Shown here piece after piece: positions 27,328 through 36,547 of a DNA stretch of 64,000 bases (the stretch's first letter is position 1; each line of letters begins with the position of its first letter). Location: assembly GCA_027450005.1 (NCBI GenBank), contig DAIDKO010000096.1:1-64000 (forward strand), written 5' to 3'. The notes below the pieces were generated by a model, which did not search any database, was not told where the DNA came from, and saw nothing but the letters and a program-made list of their open reading frames with translations. The position numbers were made by a program, and so were the translations under genes. Source of the stretch: Rhodanobacter sp. (GTDB lineage: Bacteria > Pseudomonadota > Gammaproteobacteria > Xanthomonadales > Rhodanobacteraceae).

Positions 27328-27406
27328 GCACGTCCCATGTCGAACATCCGGAGGCGCTAAGCAGGATTCACGCCTCTAGCTACAAACGGCACGCATCCTG
27401 CGCGCC
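27328..27406. repeat. Intergenic repeat copy 2 (upstream of the long HExxE gene)
   Basis: Diverged second copy of the leader/terminator segment. The first 24 bases are identical to copy 1. The hairpin is degraded (GGCACGCA/TGCGCGCC). Its presence here, with no intact gene beyond it, suggests that a further upstream copy once existed. Confidence 0.65.
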
Positions 27407-27410
27407 ACAT

Positions 27411-28686
27411 CGCTCGTCAAAACCAGTAATTCATGCCGTCGAGCACCCGGCCTCATTGCCGTACCAGACGTGCACATGCGAAACGGGAACCAACTCGTCG
27501 CTACGGCTGGCGACCACGGCAAGCTGGCTACGCGATTGAAGGGTAGGGTTGGTGCTATCCGGCCTCACGGGGAAATCCGTGCTCTGGTCGGCATGCCTCC
27601 CGGACGAGGCGCGCACGTCATCCACCCGGGTCAGCGCACCCCGATACGTCCCATCGGCCACCCCGTTCGAGCCGGCACGCGCCGATATAGCGACCCTAAA
27701 CCGGACAGCAGTGGCATCCGAGACACTTGGAGGAACTTCAGGTCGCACGGACGATTCCCCAGTTTTAGGCGCGAGCGAGGCTTACGCGGCCTCGTGGCCC
27801 CGTGGCAAAGACGAATGCCGCATACGCATGCGGCGACGGTTTCTACTTGCCAGACGATTCCCGAGCGTCCATCTGCAGCGACCGTTCCCCTGGGAGAATC
27901 CCTCTCACGGCCTGCCCTGGACTTTGCTCGACGACCCCCGCCCCCACGGTTGCCGCTCGGAACCTGTCGCCACACTCCCCGTGACGAACTCTTGAAACCT
28001 ACGCAATGGAATTCGCACGCGTCAAGACATGGAAATGGAAACCTCCAGCAATAATGCATTTTTCATTCATGTTTCCTTCATATTGCATTTCAACGAAGGC
28101 ACCCTGGCGCAAGGACGCAATATGTTGCGCATCACCAAGAAACCGGGATCAATGCCATCCCGACTGGTGTCGACCCGGCAGACGGCGGCTTCGGAGCTGC
28201 ACAGGATCCGCCCGAAGGCGACGCTTTCCCTCGAAATCGAAAGTTCTTGAAATTGGCGCGCCGCGGAGAATGTTCCGGGGACTTAAATCGAGGCAGGCGT
28301 TTCAGGCGAATGAATCGACCAAGGCATCCAGCCGCGGATGAGTCAGGGACGACGAAGACCCCGCCGGCCTAGGGAGTCGAATCGGAGCGTGTCGCGCCGC
28401 GACCGGCAGGCAGCCACTCAGGCGATCGTGCCGAGCGAGGGGGACGTCCGGCGGCCATGAGCCCTGATCTCAACCGCTGCGACGGTCGGGTTGCACGATA
28501 GGCGCCTCGTGCTATCGGTGAGGCCGTGACTACCCCATCCCCCGCCACCCTCGAGCGTGCGTACCGCGTGCGGCTGCGGCGGCTGCACCGGCGACGGCAG
28601 CTTCAGCCGCCCCACCGTGAGCAGCAACCTGTGCGGCGCGACGAATGCATCGCGCGCAGGGTGAGCCACGGCGATCCCGGCATGCT
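27411..28686. other. 1.3 kb without a convincing gene
   Basis: No ORF here has recognisable domains, sensible start sites or the codon bias of neighbours. The minus-strand frame 27748-27431 (105 codons) ends VSHVHVWYGNEAG. A one-base shift near its end would give a WYGNEAG...NYWF ending, loosely like the P-domain ending of the adjacent paralogue, so it may be a decayed exported protein. The stretch 28000-28330 is poorer in GC than the surroundings. A strong tatABC terminator is not obvious. I see no RNA gene. Confidence 0.5.
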
Positions 28687-29442
28687 TCAATCCGCCGCCT
28701 TCTTCGGCAGCAGCCAGCGCACCGCCAGGATGCCCAACTCATAGAGCAGGCACATCGGTATCGCCAGCAGGACCATCGAAGTGATATCCGGCGGCGTGAT
28801 CAGCGCGGCGACCGCAAAGGCGGCCACGATGGCGTAACGCCGCACGTTGCGCAGCTTGGCGATATCCACGATCCCCACCGCGGCAAGGATCACCACCGCC
28901 ACCGGAACCTCGAAGCACAACCCGAAAGCGAAGAACATCAGCATCACGAAATCGAGGTAGTGCGTGATGTCGGTCATCATCTCCACGCCCGCGGGGGTCA
29001 CCGCAGTAAGGAAGCGGAATGCTGCCGGCAACACCAGGAAGTACGCGAACGCGCAGCCGCAATAGAACAGCAGCAGGGAAGCGACCAGCAGCGGCCGCGC
29101 CAGACGCTTCTCGTGCTTGTACAAACCGGGGCTGATGAAGGCCCAGAGCTGGTAGAGGATCACCGGCATGCTGATGAACAGCGCGGCATAAAACGCGAGC
29201 TTCAGCGGCGTGATGAAGGGGCTGGCAACCTCGGTGGCGATCAGGTGCGCACCCTGCGGCAGCCGCGCCACCAGCGGCGCGGCCAGTTCCGAATACAACC
29301 GGTTGGCGAACGGCACCAGCGCGACCAGCACGAGCAGCACGCAGGCGACCGCCTTGAGCAGGCGCGAACGCAGCTCGATCAGGTGCGAAAACAAGCCCTG
29401 CTGCAGGTCGTCGCCAAGGTCATCGGGCTCAGTGGTCGCCAC
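28687..29442 (-). CDS. tatC: Sec-independent protein translocase TatC
   Basis: Multi-span core of the twin-arginine translocase that binds signal peptides. 251 residues with six predicted helices. Family motifs: LFSHLIELRSRLLKAVACVLL near the N terminus, SPFITPLKLAFYAALFISMPVILYQLWAFISPGLY, the periplasmic FLTAVTPAGVEMMTDITHYLDF, and the C-terminal FAVAALITPPDITSMVLLAIPMCLLYELG. It overlaps tatB by 14 bases and ends the tatABC operon. Confidence 0.97.
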   Translation of the reverse strand: MATTEPDDLGDDLQQGLFSHLIELRSRLLKAVACVLLVLVALVPFANRLYSELAAPLVARLPQGAHLIATEVASPFITPLKLAFYAALFISMPVILYQLWAFISPGLYKHEKRLARPLLVASLLLFYCGCAFAYFLVLPAAFRFLTAVTPAGVEMMTDITHYLDFVMLMFFAFGLCFEVPVAVVILAAVGIVDIAKLRNVRRYAIVAAFAVAALITPPDITSMVLLAIPMCLLYELGILAVRWLLPKKAAD

Positions 29443-29836
29443 GCGTCGACTCCTCCGCGTCCCCGGTCGCCGGCGGGTCCGCCAGCGGCAGCGACGGCTG
29501 CGCTTCGGGCCGGATTTCCGCGGCGGCTGCCGCCGATGCGCCCGCGGACTTCAGCGCCTCCGCAGCGTCCTTCATAGGCTCGCGCACCTGCTGCAGGCTT
29601 TCCTTGAACTCGTCCTGCGCCGCCTCGGCACGCGCGGCGGCTTCGCGGGCCGCACGCCGGATCTCCTCCACCTCGAGTTCGCGCTCCACTTCGGCGCGCA
29701 CACTGTCCCAGCCGCTGCGCACGCGGCGCAGCAAGGCTCCCGCCGTGCGGGCCGCGCCGGGCAGCTTCTCCGGGCCAAGCACGATCAACGCGATCAGCGC
29801 GAGCAGCAGCAGCTTGCCGAAGCTGATCTCGATCAT
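29429..29836 (-). CDS. tatB: Sec-independent protein translocase TatB
   Basis: Single-helix Tat component of 135 residues: N-terminal helix MIEISFGKLLLLALIALIVLGPEKLPGAAR, with the Glu and GPEKLP hinge diagnostic of TatB, then an amphipathic helix and a long charged, Ala-rich tail. ATG 29836 is preferred to the preceding GTG. Lies between tatA (21-base gap) and tatC (14-base overlap). Confidence 0.95.
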   Translation of the reverse strand: MIEISFGKLLLLALIALIVLGPEKLPGAARTAGALLRRVRSGWDSVRAEVERELEVEEIRRAAREAAARAEAAQDEFKESLQQVREPMKDAAEALKSAGASAAAAAEIRPEAQPSLPLADPPATGDAEESTRGDH

Positions 29837-29857
29837 CACCCAGACACCGAGCCGTGC

Positions 29858-30112
29858 TTACTTCGACTCGTGCGAGTCGCGCTGATCCTGCGTGCTGGCG
29901 CTCGCCGACGAAGCCGGCGGATCGGCACGCAGTTGCTCCTTCGCCTGCGACAAATCTCTCGGCTTCTCGTCCTCGTCGCCGTGCATGGCCTTCTTGAAGC
30001 CGCGCACGGCGTTGCCGAGATCCGAGCCGACGTTGCCGAGCTTCTTGGTACCGAAGATCAGCAGCACGATGACCAAGAGCAGGAGCCAGTGCCAAATGCT
30101 GTCAAAACCCAT
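29858..30112 (-). CDS. tatA: Sec-independent protein translocase TatA
   Basis: Pore-forming Tat subunit of 84 residues: [25 protein letters not shown], with the FGxKKL hinge, then the amphipathic helix [21 protein letters not shown] and a polar tail. First gene of tatABC. Confidence 0.96.
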   Translation of the reverse strand: MGFDSIWHWLLLLVIVLLIFGTKKLGNVGSDLGNAVRGFKKAMHGDEDEKPRDLSQAKEQLRADPPASSASASTQDQRDSHESK

Positions 30113-30181
30113 GATGTTCCTCGCGGCGCCCCGGGACGGAAACGGCTCCGCCCACGAACCGCCGATTTTCGCACAGGGCGG

Positions 30182-30877
30182 TTACCTCGAAGTGTACTCT
30201 TCCAGCGCGTCGCGGAACTTCACCACGGACGGTGGCACGTTGCTCACGCCGCCCTCGAAGATGCGCCGCGGCGTGATGCCGGGACCGTACACAGCTGCAT
30301 TGGCGTCGTAGTCGATCTTGAGCACTGAGCCGTCCAGCGCCACGCCAGCGAAAAGCCCGCGCGAGCGCGAGTAGGAATAGATCTCCGCCTTCAGCTGCTG
30401 GTCGGTGGCCGCCGCGGCGGTACGCCCCACCGGGCCGGCCGCGGCGCTGGCGTCGGCGCCGATGGTGAACTTGCCGTTGACGATGGAGTCCACGCCGCGC
30501 TGGGTACGGAACACCAGGATCACGTCGGTGGACGACACCCCGATCTGGAAGCCCACGCTGCCACCGCCGAAGGAGATGAAGCTCGGGTTGGACCAGGTGC
30601 CGTCCGGACGCTTCACCGAAATCAGCCCCTCGCCGCGGCGGCCGCCGAACACGAAGCCAACCTTCAGCACGTCGGGAATCACCGCGATCGCCTTCGCGTC
30701 CCGGAGCAGATCGCTGGGGATGGCCTTGTCCGGCGCCTGCTCGATCTCGTTGAGCACGCGCACCGCGTTCTGAGCACGCATCTCCGGCGTGCTGTCGTCG
30801 GCATGGGCGGCCATCGTTGGCAGCATAAGCGCCGCGCCGAGCAGCAGGAATCGATACAGAGATGTCTTCTTCAACAT
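30182..30877 (-). CDS. Lipid-binding SYLF domain protein
   Basis: Exported protein of 231 residues. Signal peptide YRFLLLGAALMLPTMAAHA, then a Ysc84/SYLF fold: AKAIAVIPDVLKVGFVFGGRRGEGLISVK, WSNPSFISFGGGSVGFQIGVSSTDVILVF, and YSYSRSRGLFAGVALDGSVLKID. Relatives bind phosphoinositide-type or other lipids in eukaryotes; the bacterial role is unclear. ATG 30877 with GGAG six bases ahead is clearly better than the track start at 30961. Divergent from hemH with 85 bases between. Confidence 0.92.
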   Translation of the reverse strand: MLKKTSLYRFLLLGAALMLPTMAAHADDSTPEMRAQNAVRVLNEIEQAPDKAIPSDLLRDAKAIAVIPDVLKVGFVFGGRRGEGLISVKRPDGTWSNPSFISFGGGSVGFQIGVSSTDVILVFRTQRGVDSIVNGKFTIGADASAAAGPVGRTAAAATDQQLKAEIYSYSRSRGLFAGVALDGSVLKIDYDANAAVYGPGITPRRIFEGGVSNVPPSVVKFRDALEEYTSR

Positions 30878-30962
30878 GGGCAGCTCCGTCGTTGAGTGGG
30901 GGCCATAGGATGGGGAATGGCAGTTATGGCAGACTCGCGGCAGTCTCTCCGCCAGCACCACG

Positions 30963-32006
30963 ATGCCTAGCCACGACCACTATACCGGCCCCGCAGGCCA
31001 CCACGATCCCGCCGCCACGGCATCCGTTCAGACAGGGGTATTGCTGGTGAACCTCGGCACGCCCGCCGCGCCCACGGCGAGAGCGCTGCGCCCCTGGCTC
31101 GCCGAATTCCTGTCCGACCGTCGCGTGATCGACTACCCGCGCTGGCTGTGGTGGCCGATCCTGCATGGCGTGATCCTGCGCGTGCGTCCGCGACGCTCCG
31201 CTCACGCCTATGCGCGCATCTGGGACGAGCAAGGCTCGCCGCTCCGCTGGCGCAGCGAGTCGCTGACGAAATTGCTGCAGGCCGAACTCGGTCCGGGAGT
31301 GCGCGCGGCACTGGCGATGCGCTACGGCGAGCCGACCGTGGCAGAGGTCATCGCGCAGCTGCAGCGCGTCGGCGTGCGCCGCCTGCTGGTGTTGCCGCTG
31401 TATCCCCAGTACTCCGCCACCTCCACCGGCTCGGTGATCGACGCCGTAGCCGACGCGATGAAGGTGTTGCGCTGGCCGCCGGAGCTGCGCATCGTCAACG
31501 ACTATCACGACGAACCGGGCCACATCGATGCGCTGGCCACCAGCATCGAAAGCTGGTGGGACAGGCATGGCCGTGGCGACAAGCTGCTGCTTTCCTTCCA
31601 TGGCATACCTGAGCGCTACGTGCGCCTCGGCGATCCGTACGCCGACCAGTGCCGCGCCACCGCGCGCCTGCTGCGCGAGCGGCTGCGGCTGGACGAATCG
31701 CAACTGGTGCTGAGCTTCCAGTCGCGGGTCGGTCGCGAACGCTGGCTGGAACCCTATACCGACGCCACCGTGCGCCGCCTGGCCGGCGATGGCGTGAAGC
31801 GGCTGGACGTGGCCTGCCCCGGCTTTGCGGTGGATTGCCTGGAAACGCTGGAAGAAATCGCACTGCAGAACCGTGAGTTCTTCATCGCCGCCGGCGGCGA
31901 GGACCTGCGCTACATCCCGGCGCTCAATGACGGCCCCGAACAGGTGCGCAGCCTAGCCACGCTGGCACGCCGCCAGCTGAGTGGCTGGCCCGGCTTCGAC
32001 ACGTGA
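30963..32006 (+). CDS. hemH: Ferrochelatase
   Basis: Inserts ferrous iron into protoporphyrin IX, the last step of protohaem synthesis. 347 residues. TGVLLVNLGTPAAPT is the family N-terminal motif. YPQYSATSTGSV follows, then the catalytic His in LLLSFHGIPERYVRLGDPY and the Glu-containing LSFQSRVGRERWLEPYTD, ending with VACPGFAVDCLETLEEI. The first 20 residues are His-rich and non-conserved. It overlaps the downstream hydrolase by four bases (GTGA). Supplies haem for the oxidase genes further along the window. Confidence 0.96.
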   Translation: MPSHDHYTGPAGHHDPAATASVQTGVLLVNLGTPAAPTARALRPWLAEFLSDRRVIDYPRWLWWPILHGVILRVRPRRSAHAYARIWDEQGSPLRWRSESLTKLLQAELGPGVRAALAMRYGEPTVAEVIAQLQRVGVRRLLVLPLYPQYSATSTGSVIDAVADAMKVLRWPPELRIVNDYHDEPGHIDALATSIESWWDRHGRGDKLLLSFHGIPERYVRLGDPYADQCRATARLLRERLRLDESQLVLSFQSRVGRERWLEPYTDATVRRLAGDGVKRLDVACPGFAVDCLETLEEIALQNREFFIAAGGEDLRYIPALNDGPEQVRSLATLARRQLSGWPGFDT

Positions 32007-32854
32007 GCGGTCCACGCATACGGCACCTCTCGCTGCCACAACTTACGCTCGCCGCGCTGGAATGGGGCGAGCCGGACGCCCCGCCGCTGCTCGCGCTGCA
32101 CGGCTGGCTGGACAACGCCGCCAGTTTCGCCACGCTGGCCCCGCTGCTCGCTCGGCAGAGCCGAGTGATCGCGCTGGACCTGCCCGGGCACGGCCACTCA
32201 AACCACCTGCCGGCCGGCGCCAATTATCACCCCATCGAACAGGCACGCACCGTGCTGGCCGCGCTCGATACGCTGGAACTGCCGCGCTGCCGCATGCTGG
32301 GCCATTCGCTGGGCGCCGGCATTGCGTCGCTGGTCGCGGCGGCCGCGCCAGCGCGCATCGAGCACCTGCATCTGATCGAAGGGCTGGGCCCGCTGGGCGA
32401 CGATGGCACGCACACGCTGCAGCGCTATCGCGATGCGCTGGCCGCGCCGCCGGCCAGCGGCAAGACGCTGCGCGTTTTCCGCAGCATCGACCAAGCTGCC
32501 AGTGCCCGGGCCATCGCCAGCGGCCTCCCCGCCGAGCTCGCGCGCCCGATCATCGAACGCGGTCTGTGCAAAACCGATGGCGGCTGGCAATGGCGCAGCG
32601 ACCCCCGCCTCGTACGCCCCACCGCGGTGCGGTTGGCCGAAACGCAGATCCGCGCCCTGCTGGCAGGCATCGAAGCACCGACCTCCCTGCTGCTTTCGCA
32701 ACCCGCCACGCCCTACCTGCCCACGCCGCAGATGCAGGCACGTGCCACCTGCGTGCCTCGCATCACCGTCGAGCACCTGGCCGGTGGCCACCACCTGCAG
32801 CTCGAGCATCCGCAGGCGGTGGCGCAATGGATGCTGCGCCACGCAGCGGGCTGA
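32003..32854 (+). CDS. Alpha/beta hydrolase
   Basis: Soluble alpha/beta hydrolase of 283 residues: LLALHGWLDNAASFATLAPLL, VIALDLPGHGHS, nucleophile elbow LGHSLGAG, and the final His in LAGGHHLQLEHP. It resembles MhpC/serum-hydrolase-like enzymes of unknown substrate. It starts with GTG inside the hemH stop (GTGA), so the two are translated together. It is convergent with the ABC permease gene. Confidence 0.9.
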   Translation: MSGPRIRHLSLPQLTLAALEWGEPDAPPLLALHGWLDNAASFATLAPLLARQSRVIALDLPGHGHSNHLPAGANYHPIEQARTVLAALDTLELPRCRMLGHSLGAGIASLVAAAAPARIEHLHLIEGLGPLGDDGTHTLQRYRDALAAPPASGKTLRVFRSIDQAASARAIASGLPAELARPIIERGLCKTDGGWQWRSDPRLVRPTAVRLAETQIRALLAGIEAPTSLLLSQPATPYLPTPQMQARATCVPRITVEHLAGGHHLQLEHPQAVAQWMLRHAAG

Positions 32855-32872
32855 CCTTGCCGCGCCGGCAGG

Positions 32873-34078
32873 TCAGCCGGAAATCGCCAGCCGCTCCGAG
32901 CGGTACATCTGCACCGTGACGCCGATCGCGACCGCTGCCGCCGACAGCGTGCCAGCGAGGCACAGCCCAAGCTGCGCGGCGCCGACGCCGTCGCCGCGCA
33001 GCTGCCGCATGATGCCGAGGTTCTGGCCCAGCAGTGGCACCGCATACATCCAGGCCCGCGCCTTGATCGGCAGGAAGGCCAGCAAGGCGCTCGGGATCAG
33101 CGGCACCATCATCAGCAGCGAAACGTAGGTCTGCGCCTCACGGTAGCTCTTGGCGAACGCCGCGACCAGGGTCTGCAGCGAAGCCAGCAGCAGCACCAGC
33201 GGCAGCATCAGCAAGAGGACGATGCCAGCGAAGCGCCAGCCCAGGTCCAGCTCCATGCCCAGCTTCTCGGCAGGAATCAGGTGCCCCACCACCGCGAATG
33301 CGAGCAGGGTGATCGCGAGGCTGGCCAGCGAGAACAGGCAGATCGCCGCGAGCTTGCCGAACAGGATCTTCCATCGCGCCACCGGGTTGGCGAACAGCGG
33401 CTCCAGCGACTGCCGCTCGCGCTCGCCGGCGGTGAGGTCGATGGCGAGGTACATGCCGCCCATGAAGAGGGTGATCACGAAGAAGTACGGCAGGATCGCA
33501 AACAGCAGTGCCGCGCGCGACTGCGGAGTAGCCTGATCTCGCTTGGCCACCTGCACCGGCCAGGCCGTACCCGGCGACAGGCCGCGCGCCACCAGCCGCA
33601 TCGCGCCCTGCTGCCGGGCGTAGGCCTCCACCAGCTTCTGCACGCGCTCCACCGCGCTGCTGGTGTCTTGCCGCGAGGAGTCGTAGAACATCTCCACCTG
33701 CACCGGCTCGCCCTGGCGCCAGGCCTTGCCGTAGCCGGCGCCGATGCGCAGCACCACGTCGGCATCCTGCTTGCGCACTGCCGTGCCGGGGTCGGCCACC
33801 GGCGCGTCAGGCACGATGCCTCCTTCCTCCAGCGCATCGAGCAGATGGGGTGCATACTGCGCGCCGATTACCGGTACGTGCAATGGCTTGTCGGCCTTGT
33901 CTAACTGCTGGTTGATCTGCACGTTGACCAGCATGACGAACAGCAGCGGCCCCAGCAGCGGACCGGTAAAGAATGCGCTTAGCAAGGTGCGGCGGTCACG
34001 CAGGTTTTCGCGTACTTCCTTGAGGAACACGGTGAACGCGGCGCTGCGGCGAAGGTTTTTCGTGATGACGGCGTTCAT
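32873..34078 (-). CDS. ABC-2 type transporter permease, NatB-like
   Basis: Membrane subunit of an exporter, 401 residues. It has an N-terminal helix after the cytoplasmic FTVFLKEVRENLRDRRTLLSA and a large extracytoplasmic domain of about residues 60-180. Five or so helices follow, with the GERERQSLEPLFANPVARWKILFGKLAAI coupling region characteristic of NatB/ABC-2 permeases. It overlaps the ATPase by four bases (ATGA). Last gene of the six-gene operon. NatAB in Bacillus exports sodium; the substrate here is unknown. Confidence 0.93.
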   Translation of the reverse strand: MNAVITKNLRRSAAFTVFLKEVRENLRDRRTLLSAFFTGPLLGPLLFVMLVNVQINQQLDKADKPLHVPVIGAQYAPHLLDALEEGGIVPDAPVADPGTAVRKQDADVVLRIGAGYGKAWRQGEPVQVEMFYDSSRQDTSSAVERVQKLVEAYARQQGAMRLVARGLSPGTAWPVQVAKRDQATPQSRAALLFAILPYFFVITLFMGGMYLAIDLTAGERERQSLEPLFANPVARWKILFGKLAAICLFSLASLAITLLAFAVVGHLIPAEKLGMELDLGWRFAGIVLLLMLPLVLLLASLQTLVAAFAKSYREAQTYVSLLMMVPLIPSALLAFLPIKARAWMYAVPLLGQNLGIMRQLRGDGVGAAQLGLCLAGTLSAAAVAIGVTVQMYRSERLAISG

Positions 34079-34809
34079 GCGGCAAGTCCCTCGTCGGTTC
34101 CGATGACTTTCACGAACGCCTCCTCCAGGTTGGCCTCGCCGGTTTGCACGCGCAGCGCGTCGGGTGTTGCGTCGGCCACCACGCGGCCGTGTGCGATCAC
34201 CACGATGCGGTCACACAGCGCCGCCACCTCCTGCATGATGTGGCTGGAGAACAGCACGCAGCGACCCTCCGCCTTCAACTGTTGCATGAAGCGCCGCAGG
34301 CCACGCGTAGCCATCACGTCGAGTCCGTTGGTGGGCTCGTCCAGGATCACGTTGCGCGGATCGTGGATCAGCGCGCGGGCGATGGCGGTCTTCACGCGCT
34401 GGCCCTGCGAGAAACCTTCGGTCCGGCGATCGAGGATGTCGCGCATCTCCAGCGCATCGACCAGCGCGTCGTGCCGGGCCCACAGCATGGCTTCGTCGAG
34501 GCCATGCAGGCGCGCGAAGTATTCGATGTTCTCGCGCGCGGTGAGCCGCTTGTATAGGCCGCGCGCGTCCGGCAGTACCCCCAGCGCACGACGGACGCTG
34601 AGCGGATCGGTGGCGGCATCCACGCCATCCACCAGCACTTGGCCGCAGTCGGGTTTCATCAAGGTGTAGAGCATGCGCAGCGTGGTGGTCTTACCTGCCC
34701 CGTTGGGACCGAGCAGGCCGGTGATTTCGCCGTCGCGCGCGCTGAAACCGACGCCGTCCACCGCCTTCACTGCGCCGAAGGCCTTATGCAGGTTCCTGAC
34801 TTCGATCAC
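34075..34809 (-). CDS. ABC transporter ATP-binding protein, NatA-like
   Basis: ATPase subunit of 244 residues: Walker A GLLGPNGAGKTTTLRML, Q-loop followed by GVLPDARGLYKRLTARENIEYFARLHGL, signature FSQGQRVKTAIARALI (variant of LSGGQ), Walker B NVILDEPTNGLD and the switch His in LFSSHIMQEV. It starts at GTG 34809 (VIEVRNLHKAFG); the ORF-track line begins far upstream in a non-coding frame. Its GTG shares four bases with the stop of the 57-residue ORF upstream, and its end overlaps the permease start. Confidence 0.94.
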   Translation of the reverse strand: MIEVRNLHKAFGAVKAVDGVGFSARDGEITGLLGPNGAGKTTTLRMLYTLMKPDCGQVLVDGVDAATDPLSVRRALGVLPDARGLYKRLTARENIEYFARLHGLDEAMLWARHDALVDALEMRDILDRRTEGFSQGQRVKTAIARALIHDPRNVILDEPTNGLDVMATRGLRRFMQQLKAEGRCVLFSSHIMQEVAALCDRIVVIAHGRVVADATPDALRVQTGEANLEEAFVKVIGTDEGLAA

Positions 34810-34979
34810 GGCAGGCCACTCCAGTTGAGGCACATCCCATGGCCGACTACGCACATCGACAACATGGCCAGCAGCACCAGCACAATCACGGCGAGCACGT
34901 GCGGCGGCGCGGGCGCGGCCGCCGCAAGCAGCACGGCTGCCCATGGCATCGGCTTTGCCAGCAGGTAAGGCCTGTTCAT
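34806..34979 (-). CDS. 57-residue membrane peptide in NatAB operon
   Basis: Too short for the ORF track. Its ATG at 34979 overlaps the upstream hydrolase stop (ATGA) and its TGA overlaps the natA GTG (GTGA), so both ends are fitted exactly into the operon. The product begins MNRPYLLAKPMPWAAVLL and has a hydrophobic helix VLAVIVLVLLAMLSMCVVG, then a short tail HGMCLNWSGLP with two Cys in total. It could be a small subunit of the ABC transporter, a regulatory peptide or an exported substrate. None of these is shown by sequence alone. Coding is supported mainly by the overlap pattern. Confidence 0.7.
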   Translation of the reverse strand: MNRPYLLAKPMPWAAVLLAAAAPAPPHVLAVIVLVLLAMLSMCVVGHGMCLNWSGLP

Positions 34980-36547
34980 GGCGTGGCTCCGTTGAAGTCG
35001 ATGAAGAAGGGCGTGTCGTGGAGGCGGTCGAGGCAGCTCGCATCCATGGTTTTCGGGTCGAGCTTTTCGACGAAGTGCTGCACCAGTTGCGGCCCGCATC
35101 CTGCCGATAGCACGCCGTGGCCCTGGCCCTTGAACACCAGCACCCGCGCGTCCGGCAGGTATTTCGCCACTTCCTCGGCATAGCGCGGGGGCGTGACCGG
35201 ATCGTACTGGCCGGCCAGCAAAAGCACGGGCTTGTCGATCTTCAGCGGCTGACGGAAGTCCGCGGGACGGGTACCCTTCGGCCATGCGGAACAGATCGCC
35301 TTGTAAGCGTCGATCATGTGCGTGCCGAGCAGGGTACCGGCGTCCTGCGGGCGCGCGGTAAGCAGGTCGGCGTCCTCGCTGCAGATCACCGAATAGGACA
35401 TGCCACTGCCGGCAAGGTCGGCCATGTCCACGGTGAGCAGCTTCGCCTGCCCGAGCAACGGTCCGACGTCGCCATGCGCAGCCGCGTCGATGGACAGCGG
35501 CAGCAGGGCGGCCGTGACCGGCGAATAGGCGAACATCCGCACCACGCCGACCAGCGAATCTTCGCTGAGCACGCGCTGCACCGTGCGGTAGCTTTGCGGG
35601 TCGCGGAAGCTGACCGGATGCGGGTTCGCGCGCAACGCATCGCGCAGCTGGATCAAGGTCTGGTACGGATTGCCGAAGCGCTGCTTGCAGGCCGCATCGG
35701 CGTCGCAACGCGCGAACTGGGCTTTCAGCGCATCATCGAGGTTCTGCGCGAAGTCCTCGCCCAGTACGACGTCGTTCGGCACCGTGCTGTCCAGCACGAT
35801 GCTGCGTACCGCGTCGGGGTAGCGCATCGCGTATTGCTGTGCCACGCGCGTGCCGTAGGAGACGCCGACCAGGTCGAACTGCGGCACGCCCAGCGCCTTA
35901 CGTACGTCGTCCAGGTCCTGCACCGCGTCGGTGGTGGTGTAGTAGCGCGGATCAGCATGCGACTGCACCTGCTTCAGGCAGTCGGCGGCCGCGGCGCGCA
36001 GCTTGGCCGGGTCGAAGCCGGTGTCATCGTCCGCCGAGGCCTTACCCCCGGCCTTGCAGTCCAGCGCATTCGACCCACCAACACCGCGCTGGTCGACCAG
36101 CAGGATGTCGCGATGGGCGCGCAGCGGCGCCAGCATGGCGCCGATCTGGCCGGCATACTCAGTGGCCGCCTGCCCCGGGCCGCCGGCGAGGAAGGCGAGC
36201 ATGTCCGGCCTGGCCACCTGCGCGCCGGAACGCAGTACCGCGAGCTTCAACGGGATCTTGCGGCCCTGCGGATCGGCGCGGTTCTCCGGCACGGTCAACG
36301 AGCCGCACCACGCCGCCGTGCTCAGGCCGCTATTCGGCTGGCCAAGTTCGCAGGCGGTGAGCGTTAGCCTACCCAGCCGCCAGGTGCGCGCAGGCGCGGG
36401 CTTCACACGGACCGGTGCGGAGGCCCCGCTTCGCGCCGGCGCCGTTGGCTGGTGACGAGGCGACGGCCGCCCTGCGAGGGTCGCTGCGATGACCGCTGCG
36501 GTCAGCGCAACGATCATGCCCATGCGCTTCCTCCGTTTCATGCTCAT
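34976..36547 (-). CDS. Exported alpha/beta hydrolase, TAP-like aminopeptidase
   Basis: Protein of 523 residues with an N-terminal signal/anchor (MIVALTAAVIAATLAG) and a Pro/Ala-rich spacer. The hydrolase contains FLAGGPGQAATEY (oxyanion region), DILLVDQRGVGGS, nucleophile LVGVSYGTRVAQQYA, a TAP-like C-terminal domain with LLLAGQYDPVTPP (acid) and FKGQGHGV (His). Similar to Streptomyces tripeptidyl aminopeptidases and proline iminopeptidases. Seven or more Cys suggest disulphides and a periplasmic location. It overlaps the XRE gene upstream and the 57-residue ORF downstream by four bases each. Confidence 0.9.
   Translation of the reverse strand: MSMKRRKRMGMIVALTAAVIAATLAGRPSPRHQPTAPARSGASAPVRVKPAPARTWRLGRLTLTACELGQPNSGLSTAAWCGSLTVPENRADPQGRKIPLKLAVLRSGAQVARPDMLAFLAGGPGQAATEYAGQIGAMLAPLRAHRDILLVDQRGVGGSNALDCKAGGKASADDDTGFDPAKLRAAAADCLKQVQSHADPRYYTTTDAVQDLDDVRKALGVPQFDLVGVSYGTRVAQQYAMRYPDAVRSIVLDSTVPNDVVLGEDFAQNLDDALKAQFARCDADAACKQRFGNPYQTLIQLRDALRANPHPVSFRDPQSYRTVQRVLSEDSLVGVVRMFAYSPVTAALLPLSIDAAAHGDVGPLLGQAKLLTVDMADLAGSGMSYSVICSEDADLLTARPQDAGTLLGTHMIDAYKAICSAWPKGTRPADFRQPLKIDKPVLLLAGQYDPVTPPRYAEEVAKYLPDARVLVFKGQGHGVLSAGCGPQLVQHFVEKLDPKTMDASCLDRLHDTPFFIDFNGATP

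Noticed and set aside
28370-28400. Sequence resembling a tRNA T-arm (GATTCGACTCC on the minus strand)
   Set aside because: No acceptor, D or anticodon stems could be paired around it.
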